A stretch of DNA of 25,210 nucleotides from JBFHKO01 sp041595355 (GCA_041595355.1 JBFHKO010000013.1:1-25210); one strand, 5' to 3'; positions 8,243 through 16,131 are shown, numbered from the stretch's first letter. Translations and numbers: made by a program. Notes: generated by a model from the letters alone, not told the origin.

Positions 8243-9229
8243 TCAGTCGACGGTGAACAGCGACTCGATGGAGAGTCCCTGCTGGGTGAGCATCTCCCGC
8301 AAGCGACGCAATGCCTCCACCTGGATCTGACGCACCCGCTCCCGGGTCAGGCCGATTTCGCGCCCCACATCCTCCAGGGTGGCCGCCTCATACCCCAGCA
8401 GACCAAAGCGGCGCGCCAGCACCTCCCGCTGCTTGGGATTGAGCTGCTCCAGCCAGTGCACCACCGACAGGCGCATGTCCTCGTCCTGGGTCTCGAGCTC
8501 CGGCCCCATGCCGCGCTCGTCGGTGAGGATATCCAGCAACGCCTTGTCCCCCTCGCCGCCAATGGGCGAGTCCACCGAGCAGATGCGCTCGTTGAGCTTC
8601 AACATGCGGGAAACATCATCCACCGGCTTGTCCAGCTGAGTGGCAATCTCCTCGGCCGTCGGCTCATGATCCAGCTGGTGCGCCAGCTCGCGGGCGGTGC
8701 GCAGGTAGACATTCAGCTCCTTGACCACGTGGATCGGCAGGCGAATGGTGCGCGTCTGGTTCATGATGGCCCGCTCTATGGTCTGACGGATCCACCAGGT
8801 GGCATAGGTAGAGAAGCGGAAACCACGCTCGGGGTCGAATTTTTCCACCGCCCGGATCAGTCCCAGATTGCCCTCCTCCACCAGATCAAGCAGCGCCAGG
8901 CCACGATTGTTATAGCGGCGTGCGATCTTGACCACCAGCCGCAGGTTGGACTCGATCATGCGCTTGCGGGCCGCCGCATCGCCGCGCAGGGCCTTGCGGG
9001 AAAAGAAGACCTCTTCCTCGGCGGTCAGCAGGGGGGAGTAGCCGATTTCGCCCAGATAGAGCTGGGTGGCATCCATGGTCCGGCCAACATCGCTGGCCTG
9101 CAGCTCCTCCTCCAGCTCACCGGCATCGGAGGCCGTGCCGGCACGCTCCAGATCCGGTGCGGCCTGGTTCTCCTGCTCGTCATCCGGCGTCAGGTCGGTC
9201 TCGACAGTGGTCAGTTCAGTATCACTCAT
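8243..9229 (-). CDS. rpoS: RNA polymerase sigma factor RpoS (sigma-38)
   Basis: The master sigma factor of stationary phase and general stress. The ATG at 9229 is chosen (328 residues, MSDTELTTVE) because GGAGG lies 5 bases upstream; an in-frame ATG nine codons earlier lacks this. Region 1.2 starts at DATQLYLGEIG, region 2 contains NLRLVVKIARRY, EGNLGLIRAVEKFD and RFSTYATWWIRQ, and region 4 ends with LEDVGREIGLTRERVRQIQVEALRRLR. The Lys in VVKELNVYLRTARE corresponds to Lys173 of E. coli RpoS, needed for RssB/ClpXP recognition, so regulated proteolysis is likely conserved. nlpD lies 42 bp upstream, and a candidate main promoter lies inside nlpD, giving a long leader. Confidence 0.98.
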   Translation of the reverse strand: MSDTELTTVETDLTPDDEQENQAAPDLERAGTASDAGELEEELQASDVGRTMDATQLYLGEIGYSPLLTAEEEVFFSRKALRGDAAARKRMIESNLRLVVKIARRYNNRGLALLDLVEEGNLGLIRAVEKFDPERGFRFSTYATWWIRQTIERAIMNQTRTIRLPIHVVKELNVYLRTARELAHQLDHEPTAEEIATQLDKPVDDVSRMLKLNERICSVDSPIGGEGDKALLDILTDERGMGPELETQDEDMRLSVVHWLEQLNPKQREVLARRFGLLGYEAATLEDVGREIGLTRERVRQIQVEALRRLREMLTQQGLSIESLFTVD

Positions 9230-9271
9230 GGTGTCCTCCCTCACTCCCCTGCCCATCCGATTGTGCGGGGG

Positions 9272-10240
9272 TCAATGTTTTGGCAAGAACTGCATCGGAT
9301 TCACCGATTTTCCCCGGTAGCGGATCTCGAAATGGAGCCGCACATCCGGAGCGTCCGTATTACCCATGTCGGCGATCTTCTGCCCGGCGCTGACTTCCTG
9401 CTGTTCGGCCACGTGCAGACGCTCGTTGTAGGCATAGGCGGAAAGATAATCCTCGTCGTGCTTGATGATGACGAGGTTGCCGTAGCCCCGCAGGGCACTG
9501 CCGGCGTAAACGACCCTGCCAGCTGCCGCCGCCAGCACCGGCTGACCGCGTTGCCCCGCGATGTCTATCCCCTTGTTGCCGCGTTCGGCCAGGGAAAAGG
9601 ATTCGACGAGACGCCCTTGAGTGGGCCAGCGCCAGGTTACAGAATTGTTGTCAGTGCTGTTGGGTTTTTGACCATATGCCTTTCCGCCGGTCGAATCAAC
9701 TCTTTTGGGTTGACTTTGTGACGAAGATGTACCCGGTTCAGGATTGCGCCGCGCCGTCGTCGCGCTCGCCCCGCCGGGCCGCAGCAGCAGCACCTGCCCC
9801 GGCACCACTTGGTAGGGTTTCTTGAGCCGATTGAGACGAATGAGGGCCGACAGGCTGGTGCCATTGTTGCGCGCGATACGGCTCAGGTTGTCCCCGGCCT
9901 TGACCTGATAACGGCCACCGTCCGGATTATTTACATCCAGCTGGATGATCTGCCCGCTGTAGATGGCATACGGAGGAGTGATGCCGTTGAGTTCGGCGAC
10001 GGCACGAAAATCGAGGCCATGCAGCCAGGCAATGGCGTACAGGGTATCCCCCGGCTTGACGCGGTAGCCCCCCTGGGGCGGCAGCGGCTTGCTCGCGGCC
10101 GGCGGCGCATGCCGGGCGACAGAGGCCCGGCCGCGCCCGGCGCCGGCATCGCTCACCGGCGCCGGCGTCTGGCTGCTGCAGCCCACCAGCAACAGGCAAC
10201 AGAGCCAACGCCCACCGCGGGCCCATCCCGGGTTCGCCAT
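9272..10240 (-). CDS. nlpD: Outer-membrane lipoprotein NlpD, LytM-domain amidase activator
   Basis: The 322-residue product has a lipoprotein signal with lipobox LLVGC (Cys21) after a basic N-terminus. Two LysM peptidoglycan-binding domains follow (about residues 59-102 and 110-153), then a Ser/Thr/Gln-rich linker (155-200), then a C-terminal LytM/peptidase-M23 domain (203-320). The LytM zinc site is broken: NKGIDIAG replaces the HxxxD motif and SAYAYN replaces the HxH motif, leaving only H303 in RLHFEIRY. It should therefore act as a non-enzymatic activator of a cell-separation amidase, as E. coli NlpD does for AmiC. The ATG lies 5 bp after the yqaA stop with no strong Shine-Dalgarno, implying translational coupling. 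E. coli NlpD is longer (379) but has one LysM. Confidence 0.95.
   Translation of the reverse strand: MANPGWARGGRWLCCLLLVGCSSQTPAPVSDAGAGRGRASVARHAPPAASKPLPPQGGYRVKPGDTLYAIAWLHGLDFRAVAELNGITPPYAIYSGQIIQLDVNNPDGGRYQVKAGDNLSRIARNNGTSLSALIRLNRLKKPYQVVPGQVLLLRPGGASATTARRNPEPGTSSSQSQPKRVDSTGGKAYGQKPNSTDNNSVTWRWPTQGRLVESFSLAERGNKGIDIAGQRGQPVLAAAAGRVVYAGSALRGYGNLVIIKHDEDYLSAYAYNERLHVAEQQEVSAGQKIADMGNTDAPDVRLHFEIRYRGKSVNPMQFLPKH
9671..9699 (-). promoter_or_regulatory. Candidate rpoS promoter inside nlpD
   Basis: On the minus strand -35 TTGATT (9694-9699), a 17-base spacer and -10 TATGGT (9671-9676) each match consensus at four of six positions. They lie in an AT-richer stretch coding for the variable NlpD linker. 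The start would be near 9664, giving an rpoS leader of roughly 430 bases. E. coli rpoS is transcribed mainly from within nlpD with a leader of over 500 bases that is the target of small RNAs. Function is inferred from position and resemblance. Confidence 0.45.
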
Positions 10241-10245
10241 GCGGC

Positions 10246-10827
10246 TCAGTGCTTCAGCAGCACATAGGCCACCGCGGCCAGCAGCACGGTGGCCCAGCCC
10301 AGCAGGTCGATGTACTTGAACAGCTGCTTTTCCATGCGCACGCCGCCCCAGCGCATCAGGCCAGCCACCAGGAAGAAGCGCAGGCCGCGGCCAAACAGCG
10401 AGATGAGCACGAAGGGCAGCAGCGCCATGTGCAGCAGGCCGGCGGTGACGGTGAACAGTTTGTAGGGAATGGGCGTGAAGGCCGCGATGAGCACCACCCA
10501 GATGCCGTACTGATCGAACCAGGCCTGCACGGTGGCAAACTGGGATTGGTAACCGAAGGCCTCGATGGCCGGCCAGACCAGCGGCTCGAACAGAAGATAG
10601 CCGAGGGCATAGCCCAGCAGGGCCCCCAGCACCGAGCTCAGGGTGGTGAGCAGGGCGAAGAACCAGGCCCGGGGCGGATTGGCCAGGGACATGGGTGCCA
10701 GCATCACATCCGGCGGAATGGGCCAGAAGACCGACTCGGCAAAGCTGTTGGCCGCCAGATAGAAGGGGGCATGCCGATGGGAGGACCAGCGCATGACCAG
10801 CAGGTAGAGTTTGGAAAAGAGCTTCAC
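10246..10827 (-). CDS. YqaA family inner-membrane protein (DedA/VTT superfamily)
   Basis: The 193-residue hydrophobic product resembles the YqaA branch of the DedA/VTT (SNARE-associated Golgi) family. Conserved blocks are ESVFWPIPPDVMLAPM (31-46), FTPIPYKLFTVTAGLLHM (117-134) and GRGLRFF (146-152). Likely membrane or re-entrant segments are near 54-80, 105-120, 130-148 and 172-191. DedA relatives are implicated in lipid-carrier recycling and envelope homeostasis; the specific substrate here is unknown. The start is GTG in a GTGA overlap with the pcm stop, supported by GGAG 7 bases upstream. The nlpD start lies 5 bp after its stop, so surE-pcm-yqaA-nlpD is one translationally coupled unit. E. 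coli has a yqaA homologue elsewhere in its genome. Confidence 0.88.
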   Translation of the reverse strand: MKLFSKLYLLVMRWSSHRHAPFYLAANSFAESVFWPIPPDVMLAPMSLANPPRAWFFALLTTLSSVLGALLGYALGYLLFEPLVWPAIEAFGYQSQFATVQAWFDQYGIWVVLIAAFTPIPYKLFTVTAGLLHMALLPFVLISLFGRGLRFFLVAGLMRWGGVRMEKQLFKYIDLLGWATVLLAAVAYVLLKH

Positions 10828-11453
10828 TGTATTTCTCCGTGGACAAGAGGAACGAAACGAACGGCTTCCAGCACCTCGGTGTGCAGCCGTTGGCCCGTTT
10901 TTTCGATAAGCAGCAGTTGTTGACGATCATCACCCACCGGGATCACCAGCCGTCCCCCCTCCTTGAGCTGGGTCAGCAGGGCCTCGGGTACGGTTTCGGC
11001 GGCGGCCGTCACCAGAATGGCATCGAAGGGAGCCTTGCTGGCCCAGCCGTCCCAGCCATCCGCGTGCCGGGTGGAGACATTGTGCAGATCCAGGCGCAGC
11101 AACCGGCGCCTGGCCTGGTACTGCAACGCCTTGATGCGTTCGACCGTATACACGTGCGGCACCAGCCGGGCCAGGATGGCCGTCTGGTAACCGGAACCGG
11201 TGCCGATCTCCAGCACCGATTGCGGCGCATTGACCAGCAGCGCCTCCGTCATGCGCGCCACGATGAAGGGTTGGGAGATGGTCTGCCCATGCCCGATGGG
11301 CAACGCCGTGTTTTCCCAGGCCTGCAGGGACATCGCCTCATCGACGAACCACTCCCGCGGGACCGCCGCCATGGCCGACAGCACCCGCTGATCGCGGATG
11401 CCCTGCGCCTGCAATTGGTTGAGCAACAGCTGAGCTGCCATAGTATTGCGCAC
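10824..11453 (-). CDS. pcm: Protein-L-isoaspartate O-methyltransferase
   Basis: Pcm uses S-adenosylmethionine to methylate isoaspartyl residues in aged proteins, beginning their repair. The 209 residues agree with E. coli Pcm (208). The SAM-binding motif VLEIGTGSGYQT is at 80-91, with the family signature ALPIGHGQTISQP near 50-62 and the C-terminal VEAVRFVPLVHGE-like ending. The GTG start at 11453 is preferred because GGAG (11460-11463, overlapping the end of surE) stands 6 bases upstream. An ATG four codons later (11441) would have it at 18 bases. It starts 3 bp after the surE stop and overlaps yqaA by 4 bp, so it is translated from the shared surE-pcm-yqaA-nlpD message. Confidence 0.97.
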   Translation of the reverse strand: MRNTMAAQLLLNQLQAQGIRDQRVLSAMAAVPREWFVDEAMSLQAWENTALPIGHGQTISQPFIVARMTEALLVNAPQSVLEIGTGSGYQTAILARLVPHVYTVERIKALQYQARRRLLRLDLHNVSTRHADGWDGWASKAPFDAILVTAAAETVPEALLTQLKEGGRLVIPVGDDRQQLLLIEKTGQRLHTEVLEAVRFVPLVHGEIQ

Positions 11454-11456
11454 CGG

Positions 11457-12203
11457 TTACTCCAGCTCCTCTATCCAGCTTGCCAGGGACGGCAGGTTGG
11501 CGTAGGCGGTCATGTCCACCCGCAGCGGCGTGATGGAGACATACCCCTGCTCGATGGCATCGAAATCCGTGCCCTCGCCGGCATCCTGCTTGGGACCTGG
11601 CGGGCCTATCCAGTAGATGGGCTTGCCCCGGGGATCGGTCATGGCCAGCACCTTCTCCGCGCGGTGGCGGTTACCGAGACGGGTCACCCGTATCCCCTTG
11701 ATCTGGCCGAGGGGCAGATCGGGCACGTTGACATTCAGTATCTGATCCGAGGGCAACGGATGGGTACCCAGCGCCTGCACCAGCAGGCAGGCATAGTGGG
11801 CCGCGCTCTCGAAGTGGGTCTCGCCCACCAGGGAGATGGCCAGCGCCGGCCGCCCCAGATGGCGCCCCTCTGTGGCCGCCGCCACCGTGCCGGAATAGAT
11901 CACATCGTCCCCGAGATTGGCGCCATGATTGATGCCGGAGACCACGATATCCGGCTCCGGCTGCAACAGCTCGTTGACCGCCAGGTGCACACAGTCGGTC
12001 GGGGTACCGCGCACCGCATACACCTCGCCCTCGCCCACCCGCTCCAGACGCAGCGGCACCTCCAGGGTCAGTGAGTGACTGGCTCCGCTGCGATTGCGGT
12101 CCGGGGCCACCACCGTCACCTCGCCGAGACGCGCCAGGGCGCGGCTCAGGCAACGGATGCCGCGGGCGTTGACGCCGTCGTCGTTACTTACCAGTATTTT
12201 CAT
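11457..12203 (-). CDS. surE: 5'/3'-nucleotidase SurE (exopolyphosphatase)
   Basis: SurE is a metal-dependent nucleoside monophosphatase important for stationary-phase survival. The 248 residues match the family (E. coli 253). All metal ligands are visible: D8 and D9 in SNDDG, S39 in NRSGAS, and N92 in SGINHGAN. The region YSGTVAAATEGRHLG follows as usual. Its first 20 bases overlap the end of truD in another frame, and pcm begins 3 bp after its stop. AGGCGGATCC upstream of the ATG is only a partial Shine-Dalgarno, so coupling to truD translation is likely. Confidence 0.97.
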   Translation of the reverse strand: MKILVSNDDGVNARGIRCLSRALARLGEVTVVAPDRNRSGASHSLTLEVPLRLERVGEGEVYAVRGTPTDCVHLAVNELLQPEPDIVVSGINHGANLGDDVIYSGTVAAATEGRHLGRPALAISLVGETHFESAAHYACLLVQALGTHPLPSDQILNVNVPDLPLGQIKGIRVTRLGNRHRAEKVLAMTDPRGKPIYWIGPPGPKQDAGEGTDFDAIEQGYVSITPLRVDMTAYANLPSLASWIEELE

Positions 12204-13224
12204 AAGGATCCGCCTGTTTGGCCCGCACCAGTTCCCGGATCAGGCTGGTGGCATAGCAGCCGGCCGGCAACCAGAAGGAGAGCAGCAGCGCATCGGGCTG
12301 CCACTGCCAGCAAAATTCACGGGGCTTGAGCAGCAGGGGGCGCCGCTCCTGACTGAGGCCCGCGGCTTCCAGCCCCGGCATCCAGTCGCCGAAGGGCGCC
12401 AGCACGGCCTGCTCCCACTCGGCGGCCGCTCCCTGGGCCAGGGGACGCCCCCGCCCCCAGAGCGGTGCGGTCAGCCGCAGCTCACCGGCGGCAAGCCGAT
12501 GGCTCAGCTCGGGCGTGGCCGCCGGCTCCCAAAACAGTGATGACGAGTCGGCCGCCATCAGGCAATCGCCAGGCAGCAGTTGCTGGGCCAGCCCCTGGGC
12601 CACCCGGGCACTGACCACCTGATTGAACAGGTAGCTGCGCGCCGCCGACAAATAGATGGCGCGCTTGTCCCGCTCCTTGATGCGTCGACCGGCGAACATC
12701 GACTGGGCCGCGCTCAGGTTGTTGCCGCCGCGGCCGAAGCGCTGCTCGCCAAAGTAGTTGGGCACCCCCTGCTCGCCGATGCGCGACAGCCGCTGATCCA
12801 GCGCCGACGAGGCCTCCAGGCCGGTCAGACGGATCAGGAAACGGTTGCCGCGCAGGGTGCCGGGGCGCAACTTTTTGTTGTGACGCATCCGCCCCAGGAT
12901 CTGGATGCGCTCGCTGACCACCGCCGAGAGATCCGGATCCGGTTTGCCGGGCAGATGCAAGCTGAACCACTGTTCGGTGACCGCGTGCCTGTCCTTGAGC
13001 CCGGCCCAGCTGACTGAGGCTCGGGGCAAGCCGGCCGCCTCGGCCAGCAACCCCGCGACCCAGGGGGTATTTTCCCCGGTCTTGCGGATGTGGACCAGCA
13101 GGTGCTCCCCCTCGCCACAGGGGGTAAACCCCAGATCCTCGGTGACCTTGAAATCGTCGGCCTTGGCCTTGAGCCAGGCCTCCTGGGTCGGCTCCCCGTG
13201 CAGATAATGCCAATCAAGCTGCAT
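12184..13224 (-). CDS. truD: tRNA pseudouridine(13) synthase TruD
   Basis: TruD converts U13 of tRNA-Glu to pseudouridine. The 346 residues match E. coli TruD (349). The N-terminal DDFKVTEDLGFTPCGEGEH and the motif GLKDRHAVTEQWFSLH, with catalytic Asp78 (Asp80 in E. coli), are intact, as are RGNRFLIRL and VPNYFGEQRFGR. The ATG overlaps the end of ispF by 11 bp and has no clear Shine-Dalgarno of its own, so it relies on coupling. The 3' end overlaps surE by 20 bp. Confidence 0.97.
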   Translation of the reverse strand: MQLDWHYLHGEPTQEAWLKAKADDFKVTEDLGFTPCGEGEHLLVHIRKTGENTPWVAGLLAEAAGLPRASVSWAGLKDRHAVTEQWFSLHLPGKPDPDLSAVVSERIQILGRMRHNKKLRPGTLRGNRFLIRLTGLEASSALDQRLSRIGEQGVPNYFGEQRFGRGGNNLSAAQSMFAGRRIKERDKRAIYLSAARSYLFNQVVSARVAQGLAQQLLPGDCLMAADSSSLFWEPAATPELSHRLAAGELRLTAPLWGRGRPLAQGAAAEWEQAVLAPFGDWMPGLEAAGLSQERRPLLLKPREFCWQWQPDALLLSFWLPAGCYATSLIRELVRAKQADPYENTGK

Positions 13225-13699
13225 GGGCGGCCACCAGCAACACCACGGCTTCCACCGCTATGCCTTCCTTGCGGCCGGTAAATCCCAGCCGCTCCGTGGT
13301 GGTGGCCTTGACGTTGACCCGCCCCACCTCGGCCTGCAGATCCGCGGCGATGTAGGCGCACATGGCCTCCACATGGGGCGCCATGCGCGGGGCCTGGGCA
13401 ATGATGGTGACATCCAGATTGCCCAGCCGGTAGCCTTGTGCCTGCACCCGGGCAAACACCTCGCGCAGCAGGATACGGCTGTCGATGCCCTTGAAGCGGG
13501 CATCGTCATCGGGAAACAGCCGCCCGATGTCGCCGGCCGCGATGGCGCCCAGCAGGGCATCACAGATGGCGTGCAGCACCACATCGCCGTCGGAGTGGGC
13601 CAGCAAGCCCTGCTCGTAAGGTACCGTGACGCCACCCAGCGTGCAGGGGCCCTCACCACCGAAGCGGTGCACATCAAAACCATGACCGATACGGATCAC
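13214..13699 (-). CDS. ispF: 2-C-methyl-D-erythritol 2,4-cyclodiphosphate synthase IspF
   Basis: IspF carries out the cyclisation step of the MEP isoprenoid pathway, releasing CMP. About 160 residues, as usual. The zinc ligands in GHGFDVHRFGG and LLAHSDGDVVLHAICDALLGA are present, and FPDDDARFKGIDS and NVKATTTERLGFTGRKEGI are typical. The start is uncertain. A strong AGGAGG (13707-13712) is 7 bases from the GTG at 13699, but only 1 base from an in-frame ATG at 13705. The GTG is chosen here and gives MIRIGHGFDVH, close to the E. coli N-terminus. The longer form adds two residues. ispD ends 8 bp upstream of the ATG, and truD overlaps the 3' end by 11 bp. Confidence 0.95.
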   Translation of the reverse strand: MIRIGHGFDVHRFGGEGPCTLGGVTVPYEQGLLAHSDGDVVLHAICDALLGAIAAGDIGRLFPDDDARFKGIDSRILLREVFARVQAQGYRLGNLDVTIIAQAPRMAPHVEAMCAYIAADLQAEVGRVNVKATTTERLGFTGRKEGIAVEAVVLLVAAHAA

Positions 13700-13713
13700 G
13701 CGCATTCCTCCTG

Positions 13714-14379
13714 TTACTTGAGATAGAGGGCGGCCAGCGCCAGATCCTCGGGGCGCGTCACCTTGATGTTGTCGGCGCGCCCCTCGACCATGCGGGCAAC
13801 CACCCCGACCCGCTCCATGGCCGAGGCCTCGTCGGTAAGACTGACCTGCTCGGCCAGGCCCTGGGCCAGCGCATCGCTCAGCGCCTGGGTGCGGAACATC
13901 TGGGGCGTCAGCGCATGCCAGAGCTGCTCGCGCTCCACAGTGGCGAGAATGCGGCCCTCGGCATCGGTGCGTTTCATGGTATCCCGCACCCGGCTGCCGA
14001 GGATGGCGCCGTCACCGGCCAGGGCGGCCGCCATCAGGCGATCGATATCGCCATGGGTCAGACAGGGGCGCGCGGCATCGTGCACCAGCACCCACTCGTT
14101 GTCCACCAGGGCCAGACCATGCAGCACCGACTGGGCACGCTCGGCCCCCCCCTGGGTGATCTGGATGCGGGGATCGCTGGCCAGCGACAGGCTCATGAAA
14201 TGGGGATCATCCGCGGCGATGACGACGATGATCTGGGTCAGCGCCGGGTGAGAGAGCAGCCGCTCCAGGGTATGTTCGATGAGCGGCCGCCCCAGCAGGG
14301 ACAGATACTGTTTGGGACAGGCGGCACCCATGCGGCTGCCGATCCCGGCCGCCGGGACCACCACGGAGCAGGCCGGCAT
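13714..14379 (-). CDS. ispD: 2-C-methyl-D-erythritol 4-phosphate cytidylyltransferase IspD
   Basis: IspD joins CTP to MEP in the MEP isoprenoid pathway, two steps before IspF. The nucleotide-binding signature VVVPAAGIGSRMGAACPKQY begins near residue 6. GGAERAQSVLHGL, VLVHDAARPCLT and NIKVTRPEDLALA are also present. The ATG at 14379 (221 residues) begins one base after the ftsB stop and agrees with family length. An ATG ten codons upstream (14409) has AAGGA 5 bases before it and would overlap ftsB by 29 bp, so a 231-residue form cannot be excluded. It is in an operon with ftsB and ispF, as in E. coli. Confidence 0.96.
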   Translation of the reverse strand: MPACSVVVPAAGIGSRMGAACPKQYLSLLGRPLIEHTLERLLSHPALTQIIVVIAADDPHFMSLSLASDPRIQITQGGAERAQSVLHGLALVDNEWVLVHDAARPCLTHGDIDRLMAAALAGDGAILGSRVRDTMKRTDAEGRILATVEREQLWHALTPQMFRTQALSDALAQGLAEQVSLTDEASAMERVGVVARMVEGRADNIKVTRPEDLALAALYLK

Positions 14380-14380
14380 G

Positions 14381-14686
14381 TCAGTCACTCTTGGGTATGC
14401 TGCTATCATTGCTATCCTTGGGCAGAATGCGGAAGAAGGTTTCTTCGGGTTTGATGTAACCCAGATCGTTGCGCGCCAGCTCCTCGATGGCCTCGATACC
14501 GCTCTTCAGATCATCGATCTCCTTGTAGAGCAATTCATTGCGCTCCTTGAGCTGCTGATTGTCAGCCTGTTGCGCCACCACCAGCTCCGAAGTCCGGCGG
14601 TATTCCGCCAGCCCGTTTTTGCCCAGCCACAGCTGTTTTTGCAGCAGGGCCAGTAACACTATCAAGATCAGGGTAAACAACCGCAT
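14381..14686 (-). CDS. ftsB: Cell division protein FtsB
   Basis: FtsB is a bitopic inner-membrane divisome protein that acts with FtsL and FtsQ to activate septal peptidoglycan synthesis. From the ATG at 14686 it has 101 residues (E. coli 103), with GGAGG 7 bases upstream. A short cytoplasmic end (MRLF) is followed by a single membrane segment (about 3-20). A coiled-coil region (about 30-68) is rich in Q, E, K and L, and conserved NDLGYIKPEETFFRIL follows. An in-frame ATG seven codons further upstream lacks a ribosome site. It is first in the run ftsB-ispD-ispF-truD-surE-pcm-yqaA-nlpD-rpoS and lies just after the eno terminator. Confidence 0.96.
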   Translation of the reverse strand: MRLFTLILIVLLALLQKQLWLGKNGLAEYRRTSELVVAQQADNQQLKERNELLYKEIDDLKSGIEAIEELARNDLGYIKPEETFFRILPKDSNDSSIPKSD

Positions 14687-14727
14687 GTCGCATCCTCCCG
14701 GCGGCATAGTTTCCCAATAATGCAGCG

Positions 14728-14759
14728 CAAAAGAAAGCCCCGCCGGAGGGGCGGGGCTT
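14728..14759 (-). terminator. Intrinsic terminator of eno
   Basis: A perfect 10-bp stem AAGCCCCGCC/GGCGGGGCTT with a 5-base loop is followed on the minus strand by TCTTTTG. It starts about 28 bases after the eno stop and separates eno from ftsB. Confidence 0.92.
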
Positions 14760-14787
14760 CAACTGCTAAATGAAGTCGGTTAGGCGA

Positions 14788-16089
14788 TTAGCCTTGACCC
14801 TTCACTTCCTTCAGACCGCGGAAGGGAGCCTTGTCACCCAGGGCTTCTTCGATACGGATCAGCTGGTTGTACTTGGCAACACGGTCAGAACGGCTCATGG
14901 AACCGGTCTTGATCTGGCCAGCAGCGGTACCCACAGCCAGGTCGGCGATGGTCGCGTCTTCAGTTTCACCGGAACGGTGGGAGATGACGGCGGTGTAACC
15001 GGCGTCCTTGGCCATCTTGATGGCGGCCAGGGTTTCGGTCAGGGAGCCGATCTGGTTGAACTTGATCAGGATGGAGTTGGCGATGCCGTTGTCGATACCG
15101 CGCTTCAGGATCTTGGTGTTGGTAACGAACAGGTCGTCACCCACGATCTGGATTTTCTTGCCCAGCTTCTCGGTCTGGTAGGCGAAGCCTTCCCAGTCAG
15201 ATTCGTCCAGGCCGTCTTCGATGGAGACGATGGGGAACTTGGCGGTCAGCTCTTCCAGGAAGTCGGAGAAACCGTTGGAGGTGAAGATGCGGCCTTCGCC
15301 CTTCAGGTTGTACTCTTTCTTCTCGGCGTCGTAGAACTCGGAAGCGGCGCAGTCCATGGCCAGGGTCACATCGGTGCCCAGCTTGTAGCCGGCAGCGGCA
15401 ACGGCTTCGGCGATCACTTCCAGCGCTTCGGCGTTGGATTTCAGGTTGGGAGCGAAACCACCTTCGTCACCGACGGCAGTGTTGTAGCCCTTGGACTTCA
15501 GCACCTTGGCCAGGTTGTGGAACACTTCGGCGCCCATGCGAACGGCTTCTTTCAGGGTCTTGGCGCCAACCGGCTGGATCATGAACTCCTGGATGTCGAC
15601 GTTGTTGTCGGCGTGCTCACCACCGTTGATGATGTTCATCATCGGCAGCGGCATGGAGTAGACACCCGGGGTGCCGTTCAGCTCGGCGATCCAGGCGTAC
15701 AGCGGCATGCCCTTGGCGGCAGCAGCCGCCTTGGCGTTGGCCAGGGAGACAGCCAGGATGGCGTTGGCGCCAAACTTGGATTTGTTCTCGGTACCGTCCA
15801 GGTCGATCATGATCTGGTCGATGGCAGCCTGGTCAGCCGCATCCTTGCCTACCAGAGCGGCAGCGATGTCGCCATTGACGGCAGCAACGGCCTGCAGCAC
15901 GCCCTTGCCCAGGAAGCGGGACTTGTCGCCGTCACGCAGTTCCAGTGCTTCGCGGGAACCGGTGGAGGCGCCGGACGGAGCGGCAGCCATACCAACGAAA
16001 CCACCTTCCAGGTGAACTTCGGCTTCTACAGTCGGGTTACCACGGGAGTCGATGATTTCACGACCGATCACTTTGACGATCTTGGACAT
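14788..16089 (-). CDS. eno: Enolase
   Basis: Enolase converts 2-phosphoglycerate to phosphoenolpyruvate; in gammaproteobacteria it is often also part of the RNA degradosome. From the ATG at 16089 the product has 433 residues (E. coli 432), with GAGG 8 bases upstream. An in-frame ATG ten codons earlier is not supported. Catalytic E209, metal ligands D246, E291 and D318, and catalytic K343 are all present. The signatures NQIGSLTET and SHRSGETED are intact. Codon use is more restricted than in neighbours, as expected of a very highly expressed gene. pyrG is 87 bp upstream with a terminator between, and a strong terminator follows eno. Confidence 0.99.
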   Translation of the reverse strand: MSKIVKVIGREIIDSRGNPTVEAEVHLEGGFVGMAAAPSGASTGSREALELRDGDKSRFLGKGVLQAVAAVNGDIAAALVGKDAADQAAIDQIMIDLDGTENKSKFGANAILAVSLANAKAAAAAKGMPLYAWIAELNGTPGVYSMPLPMMNIINGGEHADNNVDIQEFMIQPVGAKTLKEAVRMGAEVFHNLAKVLKSKGYNTAVGDEGGFAPNLKSNAEALEVIAEAVAAAGYKLGTDVTLAMDCAASEFYDAEKKEYNLKGEGRIFTSNGFSDFLEELTAKFPIVSIEDGLDESDWEGFAYQTEKLGKKIQIVGDDLFVTNTKILKRGIDNGIANSILIKFNQIGSLTETLAAIKMAKDAGYTAVISHRSGETEDATIADLAVGTAAGQIKTGSMSRSDRVAKYNQLIRIEEALGDKAPFRGLKEVKGQG

Positions 16090-16131
16090 ATAACAATCCT
16101 CGTTAATGAAATGAAACAACCTAAAAGTTGC

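Noticed and set aside
8180..9721. Plus-strand open frame opposite rpoS and nlpD
   Set aside because: Crosses the rpoS-nlpD boundary in antisense and shows no domain or ribosome site; the minus-strand genes are certain.
10241..10933. Extending nlpD upstream to an open frame of over 550 codons, as if fused to the preceding genes
   Set aside because: The extra part is an out-of-frame reading of yqaA and pcm. The lipoprotein signal begins at the ATG at 10240, which fixes the start.
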